Assembly: GCF_001434975.1 (NCBI RefSeq)
Contig: NZ_AZEL01000026.1
Span: 1 to 64,000 of the forward strand
Direction: 5' to 3'
Source of the DNA: Lactobacillus gallinarum DSM 10532 = JCM 2011
GTDB taxonomy: Bacteria > Bacillota > Bacilli > Lactobacillales > Lactobacillaceae
DNA: 64,000 nt
The position numbers and the translations under genes were made by a program. Of this stretch, positions 26,831 to 35,138 are shown one piece after another (positions within the stretch are counted from its first letter, which is position 1; every line of letters starts with the position of its first letter). The notes beneath the pieces are model-generated. The model did not search any database, was not told where the DNA came from, and saw only the letters and a program-made list of their open reading frames with translations.

Positions 26831-28102
26831 ATGACAAGACATAAATTTAACGTTGGAAAATGGCTTCCCAGCGATCAAGAATTTGAAAATAAATGGGTAA
26901 AAAAGGTTTATGAAGAAGCAAAGAGCGAAGAAAATAAGAAGTTGCTTCCACCGGTTCAAGCTTTAAAAGAATTGATTGAATCAAATCGTTATATTTGGAA
27001 TTTGTTTCAGATGATGTTTGATGAAATTCCTCAGAAAGATGTTGATACACCTGCAGGAACACCGCAGGTTCGAGACTATCACGAACTTTTATTAGTGCTT
27101 AATCGGCTAATTCAACGTGCTCCGGAATTTAATACGACTGGCTTGGTTGGTACACCAATTAATGCCGTACTTGATTATTCAATGGGAACTCGTGCCGGTT
27201 ATGTTTTATTTAACGATCCACGTGTTAATGCGAAGATGAAAAATATTTTGGATTACTGGGGCCGGTATTTACAAAGTGAAGATTCTAGTTATGTTCTGAA
27301 TACTTCAGATAAAGGCTGGCTTTCACCGTATGCTTTAAATGAAATGGCTAAAGAAGCAGGCGGAGATAATTCCGCGGACTTATTTGCTGTGCGTTCAACA
27401 GATGTTAAACAAAAATTAGGTTATACTTCATGGGATGATTTCTTTACTCGTAAGTTTAAGCCAGGTATTAGACCTGTAGCATCTCCAGATGACGATGACG
27501 TGATTGCTAACGCCTGTGAATCTGTTGCGCATGATGTACCACTTAAAGCTAAGTTCTGGATTAAAGGACAGCCATATTCATTGATTGATTTGTTGCACAA
27601 TGATCCGTGGACATCAAAGTTTGAAGGCGGTACATTGTATCAGGCATTCTTAAGTGCTCTTAGTTATCACCGCTGGAACAGCCCAGTTAGTGGCAAAATC
27701 GTTAAAGCATATAATTTAGATGGTACTTATTATGGTGAAGCTTTGGCACAAGGATTTGAAAATCCAAATGGTCCTGATAAGGTCGCCGCAAATAATTCTC
27801 AGGCATTCTTGACATCGACTGCTGCTAGAGCAGTGATCTTCATTCAGGCTGATAATCCTAAGATCGGTTTGATGTGCTTTGTTGCTGTCGGCATGGGTGA
27901 TGTTTCTAATAATGAAATTACCGTGCGGATTGGTCAACATGTTAACAAAGGCGATCAGTTAGGGATGTTCCACTTTGGTGGGTCAACTCACGTTTTGCTA
28001 TTTAGACCAGAAGTTAAGCTTGATTTTGATATGCATGGACAAACTCCAGGTCTTGATACGACTAATATTAAAGTACGTGAAGCCATTGCAAATGTAGAAT
28101 AA
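26831..28102 (+). CDS. Phosphatidylserine-decarboxylase-family enzyme, PsiD-like
   Basis: A 423-aa pyruvoyl-type decarboxylase. An N-terminal helical region (about residues 1-200, including GWLSPYAL and SWDDFFTRKF) precedes the catalytic domain. YHRWNSPVSGKIV holds the conserved His, and FHFGGSTHVLLF holds the Gly-Ser self-cleavage site that creates the pyruvoyl group (Ser near 388). Classical PSDs are about 260-300 aa and membrane-bound; this long soluble form with the extra N-terminal domain resembles fungal amino-acid decarboxylases such as PsiD. It may act on a free amino acid rather than phosphatidylserine (inference). A perfect cre site precedes it. Confidence 0.8.
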   Translation: MTRHKFNVGKWLPSDQEFENKWVKKVYEEAKSEENKKLLPPVQALKELIESNRYIWNLFQMMFDEIPQKDVDTPAGTPQVRDYHELLLVLNRLIQRAPEFNTTGLVGTPINAVLDYSMGTRAGYVLFNDPRVNAKMKNILDYWGRYLQSEDSSYVLNTSDKGWLSPYALNEMAKEAGGDNSADLFAVRSTDVKQKLGYTSWDDFFTRKFKPGIRPVASPDDDDVIANACESVAHDVPLKAKFWIKGQPYSLIDLLHNDPWTSKFEGGTLYQAFLSALSYHRWNSPVSGKIVKAYNLDGTYYGEALAQGFENPNGPDKVAANNSQAFLTSTAARAVIFIQADNPKIGLMCFVAVGMGDVSNNEITVRIGQHVNKGDQLGMFHFGGSTHVLLFRPEVKLDFDMHGQTPGLDTTNIKVREAIANVE

Positions 28103-28112
28103 AATTAATGTT

Positions 28113-28157
28113 AAAAAAGGCGAGGAAACCGTTTTAAGCAACTTCCTCGCCTTTTTA
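28113..28157. terminator. Bidirectional terminator
   Basis: AAAAAGGCGAGGAA pairs with TTCCTCGCCTTTTT. It serves the decarboxylase and the convergent PspC gene. Confidence 0.88.
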
Positions 28158-28158
28158 G

Positions 28159-28467
28159 TTATTCATTGTCTTTAGAATCTGATTCTTTTTCATCATCTGT
28201 TTTGGTAAAATCGCCATCCATACTGTTAGGACGACCGGTGTGATAATCTGTGTCGTGTTTTTCAGCTTTAGGTGATGATGCACCAGGTTCTGGCATTACC
28301 ATTGCGGCAATGATGTAAAGTGCGATGCCAGGGAAAATACCAGTGAACAGAATTACAGCTGCACCGATAATTCTTACCCAAGCTGGATCAAAGCCGAAGT
28401 AGTCAGCGATACCACCGAATACACCAGCTAGAATTTTATCAGTTGATTTAGTTAATCTTTTTTGCAT
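28159..28467 (-). CDS. PspC-domain membrane protein
   Basis: A 102-aa protein. Residues 1-60 are the PspC domain: LTKSTDKILAGVFGGIADYF, then a DPAWVRI turn and a hydrophobic hairpin. The C-terminal 40 residues are polar and rich in Asp, Glu and Lys. PspC proteins sit in the membrane and take part in envelope-stress responses; no PspA or LiaF homolog is adjacent. Monocistronic on the minus strand. Confidence 0.85.
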   Translation of the reverse strand: MQKRLTKSTDKILAGVFGGIADYFGFDPAWVRIIGAAVILFTGIFPGIALYIIAAMVMPEPGASSPKAEKHDTDYHTGRPNSMDGDFTKTDDEKESDSKDNE

Positions 28468-28649
28468 AATAATAGCCTCAGTTCTATTTGCTATTGCTTA
28501 TCTATAATTATACAGCAAGTGGCGGTGCTAGAGAGAATTACAGATCTATTTTAAGAATAGATTAACAATAAAAGGTAATATTAATAGCTTTATTTATTAA
28601 TGTGACTTACAATTTTAGTAAAATGTAAACAAAAAAGCAGAGGATAATT

Positions 28650-29682
28650 ATGACAAGTATCAGAGATGTAGCCAAAATAGCTGGTGTTTCTCCAGCAAGT
28701 GTATCAAGAATTTTAAACCATGACAAAGCTTTTCACATCAATGAAAATACGCGAAAAAGAGTAATTGATACTGCAGAACGAATGAATTATTCCAAAGTTA
28801 AGAATAAACGATGCCCCCAAAGGTAAAAAGGGAATGGCGATAGGCTTAATTTTACGGCATACAGAGGAAAATGAACCTAGTGATCCATATTTTAAAAATA
28901 TCCATACTGGAATTCTTGATGAAGCTGCTAAGTGGCGGCTTGATACCGAAGTATTATTTCGAATGCATGACAAAAATAAAGATCTTGATCAGCTTTCCAA
29001 GTACGGTGCCATTATTTTGATTGGTCAGATGACTGATGATGCAATTAAAAGGATTAAAGCATACAATGAAAACGTGATTCTAGTAGATGCTAATCCAACC
29101 ATTGAGAATTGTGATTATATTTGCAACGACTTCGGTACTCGTACGCAAAAAATTCTTAATTATTTATATGATCTGGGGCATCGAAATATTGCTTATATTG
29201 GCGGTAACTCTAGTGTTGTTGCCATGAACGGAAAAACAATTATGTTAGACAGGGATGCAAGAGCCGAGGCTTATTCAGATTGGATGCGGATAAAAGGTCT
29301 TAACAAATTTGAGCATCTTTACATTGATAATTGGTCAATTGAAAATGGCTTTCGTTTATGCAACCAAATGATTTCTGAGTTAGATGAGATGCCTACGGCT
29401 ATTGTGGTGGGAAGTGATCCGATGGCTTTAGGTGTTTATAAGTCTTTAAAAAATCATCAAATTAATATCCCTAATGACGTTTCTATTGTCAGCTTTGATG
29501 ATGTCGAAATGACTAATTACTTAATTCCATCCCTGTCTAGCGTTTATATGGATTCAAGTGAAATGGGAAAAACGGCGGTACGGTTAGCTAAAGATTTAAT
29601 GATTGAAAAAGCCAAAATGCCATTAATAATTACTTGTAGAAGTGAATTGCATTTGCGCGATTCAGTGAAAAAGATTAAATGA
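28650..29682 (+). pseudogene. LacI-family regulator of an alpha-galactoside operon, frameshifted
   Basis: ATG 28650 (AGAGGA upstream) opens with a textbook LacI headpiece: IRDVAKIAGVSPASVSRIL and a hinge helix. An extra A in AATAAACG at 28806-28808 shifts the frame, and the 5' frame stops a few codons later. The sensor domain continues in the next frame to 29682 with sugar-binding landmarks (GHRNIAYIGG, IVVGSDPMALGVY, VSFDDVEMTNYL). Removing one A restores KNNDAPKGKK across the site. Its target operon downstream is also broken, so the whole catabolic unit seems under relaxed selection. Confidence 0.88.
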
Positions 29683-29702
29683 AAAATTTAATCTTTTTTA
29701 TT
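29670..29702 (+). terminator. Terminator overlapping the LacI stop
   Basis: AAAAGATTAAA pairs with TTTAATCTTTT, followed by a T run. Confidence 0.75.
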
Positions 29703-29728
29703 TTGCCTCCTGCGTAAACAAATACTAA

Positions 29729-29748
29729 ACATTTATTATAATAAATGT
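29729..29748. promoter_or_regulatory. Perfect palindromic operator over the PTS promoter
   Basis: ACATTTATTATAATAAATGT is a perfect 20-bp palindrome containing TATAAT (29737-29742). TGTAAACA follows directly at 29746-29753 and also occurs in the LacI gene's own promoter (28625-28632), pointing to a shared LacI site. Confidence 0.6.
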
Positions 29749-29759
29749 AAACAATAAAA

Positions 29760-30818
29760 GTGGTTACACAAATAGAGAGTTTTATTATAAAAAAGTTTTT
29801 AGATTGGATGCAAAAGAAATTAGTTCCGTTTGCATCTATTCTTGGTCAGAATAAATATCTGACTAGTCTTCGTGACGGTATGATGGTCGCATTCCCAGCT
29901 ACTATGTTTGGTGCGATTATGGTTATTTTACAAAATTTACCCCAAACTTTTGGTTTTGCAGGTTTCTTACCAAAAGGTGTGTTAGATTTTATCGATAATT
30001 TCTTTGCACCGGTTGGTAACGCCACAATGAATATTTCTGCGATGTTTATTGCATTTGGTGTGGCTTATCAATTAGCAGGTAAGTATAAACAACCTAAGGT
30101 ATTTGCCGGTGCTGTTTCATTATCATGTTTTTTGATGCTTACTTTAGTTGGAACGGATAAGACGTAAGGTGCCTTTTTCCCAATTCAACAACTTGGTGCA
30201 CAAGGGATGTTTGTAGCAATTATTACGGGTATTGTATCTTGTGAATTATACTGCCGTATAAGTATGAAAAATATCACAATTAAATTGCCTGATTCAGTAC
30301 CACCGATGATTGGTCAATCATTTGTTGCCATCATTCCAGGCGCTGTTCCATTATTCTTATTTAACTGTATTAGATTTTTCTTCACCTATACTCCATACAA
30401 AGACGCAATCGACTTTATCTATAAAGTTTTGCAACAACCATTAATGGGATTAGGCGAGACTTTACCAGCTGTTTTGCTGTCAGTATTCTTTATGCAATTA
30501 TTCTGGTGGTTTGGTATTCACGGTACCTTGTTGGTCGATTCAATTATTCAACCAATCATGGACCCATTAGCTTTACAAAACTACAATGCCTATCGTAGCG
30601 GAGTAGATGCAGGACACTTGCCACACATTATTAACACTACATTCATGGGTGTCTTTGTTATGCAAGATTTGCAATTGGGAATTGCTTTGATTTTTGCATT
30701 CTGGCTTGCAAAATCAGCTCGAATGAAAGCAACTATGAAAACAGTTTTAGTACCATCAATCTTCAATGTATCCGAACCATTAAGAATTGTCATGTTGACT
30801 ATGTTAAATGGAATATGA
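29760..30818 (+). pseudogene. PTS EIIC permease (cellobiose/CelB-like), nonsense mutation and 3' truncation
   Basis: The frame starts as a CelB-type EIIC (ILGQNKYLTSLRDGMMVAFP) and is interrupted by TAA at 30165-30167. The same frame resumes with IKLPDSVPP and QLFWWFGIHG, both typical EIIC loops, and reaches FNVSEPLRI. Homology then ends, and a stop comes at 30818, where the sequence is already alpha-galactosidase in another frame. About 90 C-terminal residues are missing. The start near 29760 is GTG without a strong ribosome-binding site. It once transported a sugar with phosphorylation and is now non-functional. Confidence 0.85.
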
Positions 30819-31600
30819 ATCAGAATATCACTGAAGCTTATTCGCCATATTTAAAGTAACTTCATTTGCCACAAGGTGAATTTTTCCATCGTTATATTTT
30901 GGGTGTCTATCATTTATATAAAAAATTACTCACTAATTTTCCTAACTTGTTAATTGAAGGCTGTGCTAGCGGTGGTGGCCGTTATGATTTAGGCATTATG
31001 TTCTATAGTCCACAGATTTGGCCGAGTGACGATAGCGATACAGCTGAACGACTTGATATCATGTCTGGCACAATGCTAGCTTATCCTTTATCAGTTTTTA
31101 GCAATCATGTGTCTGCCGTTCCTAATGGACAGGTTAGAAGAATCACTAGTTTAAAGTTTAGACAAGAACTTACTTCATTTGGTCCGCTGGGTTATGAACT
31201 AGATTTAAATGCACTCTCTTCTCCCCAAAAGCAAGCAATCCATGACCAAATTGAATGGTATAAGAGTAAACGGGATCTACTTGTTAATGGCCACTTTGAG
31301 TAATTAGTGCCCTTAGAAGATCAAAATAAATATGCATGGAGCGTAAAACAAGATGAAAAACAAATCATTGGCTTTTTCCGTAAATTAGCTAAGCCAAATG
31401 ATACGCTTGATCGTTATCTTTCCCTCTCAAATTTAGATCAAAATGCAGACTATATCATTAATCAAAAAAATAAGGTTAGTGGTAGAGTACTTACTAATTT
31501 TGGTTTGCGTGAACCATATCAATTCAATGCTTCTAATGGCGATACAGCCCAAGTGACTGGTGATTTTCAGTCGTATCTCTTTGAAATAGAAAAAGAATAG
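30794..31600 (+). pseudogene. GH36 alpha-galactosidase, C-terminal fragment with stops
   Basis: From about 30794 the frame reads VDYVKWNMNQNITEAYS, the GH36 nucleophile region. The catalytic Asp of the usual KWDMNR is Asn here (AAT at 30812). TAA at 30857 and TAA at 31301 interrupt it. Between them lie EGCASGGGRYDLG and WPSDDSDTAERL, the acid/base region, then HVSAVPN. The C-terminal beta-domain ends at TAG 31600. The first 450 or so residues are gone, lost in the deletion that joined this gene to the EIIC fragment. Confidence 0.88.
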
Positions 31601-31604
31601 CAAA

Positions 31605-31634
31605 AAGGCCTAGCAAATACTGCTAGGTCTTTAC
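31605..31634 (+). terminator. Terminator of the decayed operon
   Basis: AAAGGCCTAGCA pairs with TGCTAGGTCTTT around a 5-nt loop. Confidence 0.75.
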
Positions 31635-31637
31635 TTA

Positions 31638-31721
31638 TGCCCGCTAAAGGATTCGAACCTTCACTCAGTCACCTGAACAGCGACCTGAACGCTGCGCGTC
31701 TGCCAATTCCGCCAAGCGGGC
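31638..31721 (-). tRNA. tRNA-Leu(CAG)
   Basis: An 84-nt class II tRNA on the minus strand. Acceptor GCCCGCT pairs with AGCGGGC, the anticodon stem CAGCG/CGCTG carries the loop TTCAGGT with anticodon CAG, and there is a long variable arm and T loop TTCGAAT. Confidence 0.93.
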
Positions 31722-31748
31722 ATTTTTCTCATGTACATGAATAATAAT

Positions 31749-31769
31749 ACCAAATATTTGGTAAAATGT
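31749..31769 (+). promoter_or_regulatory. Promoter of dacA-like gene with 14-bp palindrome
   Basis: ACCAAATATTTGGT (31749-31762) is perfectly palindromic and abuts TAAAAT (31762-31767), the likely -10. The palindrome may be an operator. Confidence 0.45.
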
Positions 31770-31808
31770 AAGCATAAATATACTTTATTATTCAAAAGGA
31801 CGGGTTTC

Positions 31809-33104
31809 ATGTTTTTTAGTAAAAAGATAAAACGAGCTGTTATTAGCCTCGTTGCTCTTATTTCGTTAGTATCGTGTGGTGCAACATTTTCAGCACCTGT
31901 TAAGGCGGATGTGGCTAATTATCAAACGGATCAAGTTAAATTAGATGTCAAGTCAGCAATCGCCATTGATAGTAACAGCGGCCAGGTTTTGTATGCAAAA
32001 AATGCAGATAAGACTTTGCCAATTGCTTCTATGACTAAACTTGTGACAGTTTACTTAACTTTAAATGCAATTAAGAATCAAAAACTATCTTGGAATCAAA
32101 AAGTTAAGCCAACCGCTTCTATTGTGAAGGTGGCTAATAATGCTGAGTATTCAAATGTACCTCTTAAGATGGGACATTCTTATACTATTAAGCAACTTTA
32201 TCAAGCAACTTTGATCGAATCAGCTAATGGTGCTGCCATGCTTTTAGGACAAACTATCGCTGGTTCACAAAAGGCATTTATCGATCAAATGCGTGCACAA
32301 GTGAAGAAGTGGGGTATTAAAGATGCCAAAATTTACACTGCTTGTGGTTTGCCAAATGGCAATGTAGGCAAGGATGCATATCCTGGTGTAAGTAAAAATG
32401 CTGAAAATTCTATGTCAGCTAAGGACATGGCAATTGTAGGTCAAAACTTAATCAAAGATTTTCCTGAAGTATTAGAAACTACTAAATTAGCTCATTTAGA
32501 CTTCAAAGACCAAGGTCATACTACTAGGATGGCTAACTTTAACTGGATGCTCAAGGGCCTTTCACAATATGATAAAGCTTATCCAGTCGATGGTTTAAAG
32601 ACGGGTACTACTGATGCCGCAGGTGCTTGCTTTATTGGTACTATCAATCATGCAGGTGCACGTTTAATTACTGTAGTCATGGGTGCGCGTCACAAGGATG
32701 GTACTGACCCTGCACGTTTTATGCAAACTAAGAAGTTAATGAACTATGTCTTTACTAAGTATCGTCCAGTAACTTTTAACGCAGGTAGTCAAATGGCTGG
32801 TGCTAAAAACATCAAGGTAACTGATGGAGATAATGCCACTACCAATTTGGGTCTTAAAGAAAAGACAACAATTTGGGATCCTGCTGATGGTAAAACCTTA
32901 GTAGCTAAGTTAAACAAGCAAACAGTTGAGGCACCAATTACTAAAGGTCAAGTAGTAGGCAATTATCAATTTAAGTCTGGCAATGAAAAGATTGTTTCAT
33001 TATCAAATCCTAATGGAATGAATGTAAAAGCTAAGGCACTTGCCGCAAATGGTAAGGTTAATTTCTTTGTAAGAATTTGGCGGATGCTTTTCGGGGGCAG
33101 ATAA
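31809..33104 (+). CDS. dacA: D-alanyl-D-alanine carboxypeptidase (PBP5/DacA-type, S11)
   Basis: A 431-aa secreted penicillin-binding protein that removes the terminal D-Ala from peptidoglycan stems. A signal peptide ends near VKA. Catalytic motifs are SxxK in IASMTK, SxN in ESANGAAM and KTG in GLKTGTT, in the right order. A C-terminal beta-domain is followed by an amphipathic membrane anchor (FFVRIWRMLFGG). ATG 31809 is chosen for AAAGGA upstream; an in-frame ATG at 31731 overlaps the promoter. The next gene starts 1 nt after the stop. Confidence 0.92.
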   Translation: MFFSKKIKRAVISLVALISLVSCGATFSAPVKADVANYQTDQVKLDVKSAIAIDSNSGQVLYAKNADKTLPIASMTKLVTVYLTLNAIKNQKLSWNQKVKPTASIVKVANNAEYSNVPLKMGHSYTIKQLYQATLIESANGAAMLLGQTIAGSQKAFIDQMRAQVKKWGIKDAKIYTACGLPNGNVGKDAYPGVSKNAENSMSAKDMAIVGQNLIKDFPEVLETTKLAHLDFKDQGHTTRMANFNWMLKGLSQYDKAYPVDGLKTGTTDAAGACFIGTINHAGARLITVVMGARHKDGTDPARFMQTKKLMNYVFTKYRPVTFNAGSQMAGAKNIKVTDGDNATTNLGLKEKTTIWDPADGKTLVAKLNKQTVEAPITKGQVVGNYQFKSGNEKIVSLSNPNGMNVKAKALAANGKVNFFVRIWRMLFGGR

Positions 33105-33105
33105 A

Positions 33106-33954
33106 ATGACGGAAATAACTGAAGACATTTTAAAGAAAGTTATCAAAAAAAGAGCAAGTGACAGCTACAAAGGAAAATATGGTCGCGTGCTTTTAATTGG
33201 CGGTAGTGACAACTATGGCGGCGCAATTATTATGTCTACTGAAGGTGCTATAAATGCTGGTGCTGGGTTAGTAGCTACTGCAACACATCCTATGAATTTA
33301 TCTGCTTTGCATGCTCGTTTGCCAGAAGCGATGTTTATTGACTGGCGCGATAGCAAGTTAGCGGATTTAATCAAAAAGGTGGACGTAGTTGTCTGCGGTC
33401 CTGGACTTGGGATGAGTGATTTAGCTAAACAAATTCTGGTAATTCTAAGAAGATGTACTTCAGAAAGTCAAACCGTGGTTTTGGATGCTAGTGCATTAGA
33501 TTTAATTAGTGAAGACAAAACATTATTGCCTGCTAATGCTGGGCACTTGATTTTGACGCCACATCAAATGGAATGGCAAAGATTAAGTCAAATTCGTATC
33601 CCATTTCAAACAGATAGTGCTAATGTAGATGCTCTTAATCAGTTAATTCCGGATAGTAATGCAATGCTGGTTTTAAAATCTAATCATACACATGTTTATG
33701 ATGGTACAGGTCAATTCTTTGTTAATCCAATCGGTAATCCTGGCATGGCTACTGGCGGCATGGGTGACACTTTGGCTGGAATCATCGGTGGTTTTGTTGC
33801 ACAATTTGGTCCAAGCGTCGATACAGTTTTAGCAGCTGTTTATATTCATTCTTTAGCCGGTGATTTAATCAATAAAGATGATTATGTAGTTAGACCAACC
33901 AAAATTTCTAAAGTATTGCCTAAATTAATGAAAAAATATTCCGAATTAGACTAA
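33106..33954 (+). CDS. nnrD: ADP-dependent NAD(P)H-hydrate dehydratase
   Basis: A 282-aa ribokinase-like enzyme (YjeF C-terminal/CARKD family) that repairs damaged NAD(P)HX. Signatures are GGSDNYGGAIIM near the N-terminus, VCGPGLG in the middle and the anion-hole motif NPGMATGGMGDTLAG. It lacks the N-terminal epimerase domain of fused homologs. It starts one base after the dacA stop, so the two are one operon. Metabolite repair beside a wall enzyme is probably only a transcriptional convenience. Confidence 0.9.
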   Translation: MTEITEDILKKVIKKRASDSYKGKYGRVLLIGGSDNYGGAIIMSTEGAINAGAGLVATATHPMNLSALHARLPEAMFIDWRDSKLADLIKKVDVVVCGPGLGMSDLAKQILVILRRCTSESQTVVLDASALDLISEDKTLLPANAGHLILTPHQMEWQRLSQIRIPFQTDSANVDALNQLIPDSNAMLVLKSNHTHVYDGTGQFFVNPIGNPGMATGGMGDTLAGIIGGFVAQFGPSVDTVLAAVYIHSLAGDLINKDDYVVRPTKISKVLPKLMKKYSELD

Positions 33955-33978
33955 ACATGTTAAAATCTTATATAGTCA

Positions 33979-34012
33979 TAAAAGACATCCCCATTATTAG
34001 GGATGTTTTTTA
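33979..34012 (+). terminator. Terminator of dacA-nnrD
   Basis: GACATCCC pairs with GGGATGTT, followed by T6. Confidence 0.75.
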
Positions 34013-34085
34013 ACATCATGCTATGAATACGCGTAGCATATTTCAATAAAACTAAAACTATTAATTAAAGAAGATTGCTATATTT

Positions 34086-34763
34086 ATGAAGAAAAATATT
34101 GTTATTGGTGTTGCTAGTATTGTAATCGCATTCGGAGCTATTATTGGTTTAGCTAAGGCTTGTGCACCTAAGTCTGACGTTTCTCAAGAAGCGGTTTCTA
34201 CTCAAAAAGTCGCTAAACAAAAGAAGAATAAAACTAAAAAGAAAAATTCTAAAGTAGATAGTGATATTTTGCGTCCATATAAAGATCCAAAGGATCTTAG
34301 AAAAGCCGGGACTTGGAATAGAAAGAGTGAAACTAAAAAGCACCCTAAGCTTAGTCCTACTGAAAAAGATTTAACTTTAAGAGTATCACTTGAAGGTAAC
34401 CGTACCTATTTGCTTAGAAAAGGCAAGGTAATCTATACCATGTTGTCAAGTGGTGGTATTTATAAAAAAGGTAAGTCACTTACTCCAACAGGAACTTATA
34501 CCATCCAAGCTGGCCGAGGTGATAGTTTCTTTAATTATAAATTAAATGAAGGGGCAAATAATTGGACAAGTTGGAGTCCAGATAATGTTTACTTGTTCCA
34601 CTCTGTGCCAACTAAAGCTGATGGTAACTACAATATGAAGGAAGCTGCTAAATTGGGCAGAACTCAGGGATCTCATGGTTGTATTCGACTTAGTGTGCCA
34701 GATTCCAAGTGGCTAATGGACAATATTCCTGATGGCACTAAGGTTGTAATTAAAGATCGTTAA
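34086..34763 (+). CDS. L,D-transpeptidase (YkuD domain)
   Basis: A 225-aa exported enzyme. An N-terminal hydrophobic helix with a non-canonical lipobox-like LAKAC leads to a Lys-rich linker and then the YkuD domain (about 95-225). Catalytic landmarks are LFHSVP and GSHGCIRLSVPD, with the Cys as nucleophile. The family makes 3-3 cross-links or attaches proteins to peptidoglycan; some act as carboxypeptidases. The ribosome-binding site is weak (AAAGAAG about 14 nt upstream). Monocistronic. Confidence 0.88.
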   Translation: MKKNIVIGVASIVIAFGAIIGLAKACAPKSDVSQEAVSTQKVAKQKKNKTKKKNSKVDSDILRPYKDPKDLRKAGTWNRKSETKKHPKLSPTEKDLTLRVSLEGNRTYLLRKGKVIYTMLSSGGIYKKGKSLTPTGTYTIQAGRGDSFFNYKLNEGANNWTSWSPDNVYLFHSVPTKADGNYNMKEAAKLGRTQGSHGCIRLSVPDSKWLMDNIPDGTKVVIKDR

Positions 34764-34770
34764 TGCAGAA

Positions 34771-34803
34771 AAAGCGTTACTCAGTTTTGAGTAGCGCTTA
34801 TTT
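34771..34803. terminator. Terminator, GTTACTC-type palindrome
   Basis: AAGCGTTACTCA pairs with TGAGTAGCGCTT. It is related in its core to those at 25159, 48596 and 49859. Confidence 0.75.
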
Positions 34804-35138
34804 TCATAGTGAGTTAAGCCATTCGAGTTGTCCTTCGTTGCGTGAGATAGCTCGCGTTAAGATCAAATAATGACCATAATTCTTTTTAATATTTTTTTGA
34901 TCACTGAATAGTAATTTCTTGCGTGCATATAGGTGCTGCAATTGTGATTTGATTAATGCTTTTTCTTCGTCAATTAATTCCGCAATCCGTGGATCATTTT
35001 GATCATTGATAAAAAATAATTTAAGTGAAAAGAGATCATGACTAACAGCTAATTCTGTGATAGGTTGCTTTATCCAATTTTCTAACTGGAGAGCGCCTTT
35101 TTTAGTTAGTGAATAAACGATCACTCGTGATCCCATCT
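34804..35138 (-). pseudogene. PadR-family regulator, C-terminal fragment
   Basis: The minus strand encodes VIVYSLTKKGALQLENW, the wing of the PadR winged helix, followed by the family's C-terminal dimerisation helices (DEEKALIKSQLQHLYARKK). The recognition helix and everything N-terminal to it are missing. At about 35125-35140 the sequence changes into nuclease-family DNA on the plus strand. Any protein starting at the in-frame ATG at 35157 would contain read-through residues from the other gene. It is not a functional regulator. Confidence 0.7.
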
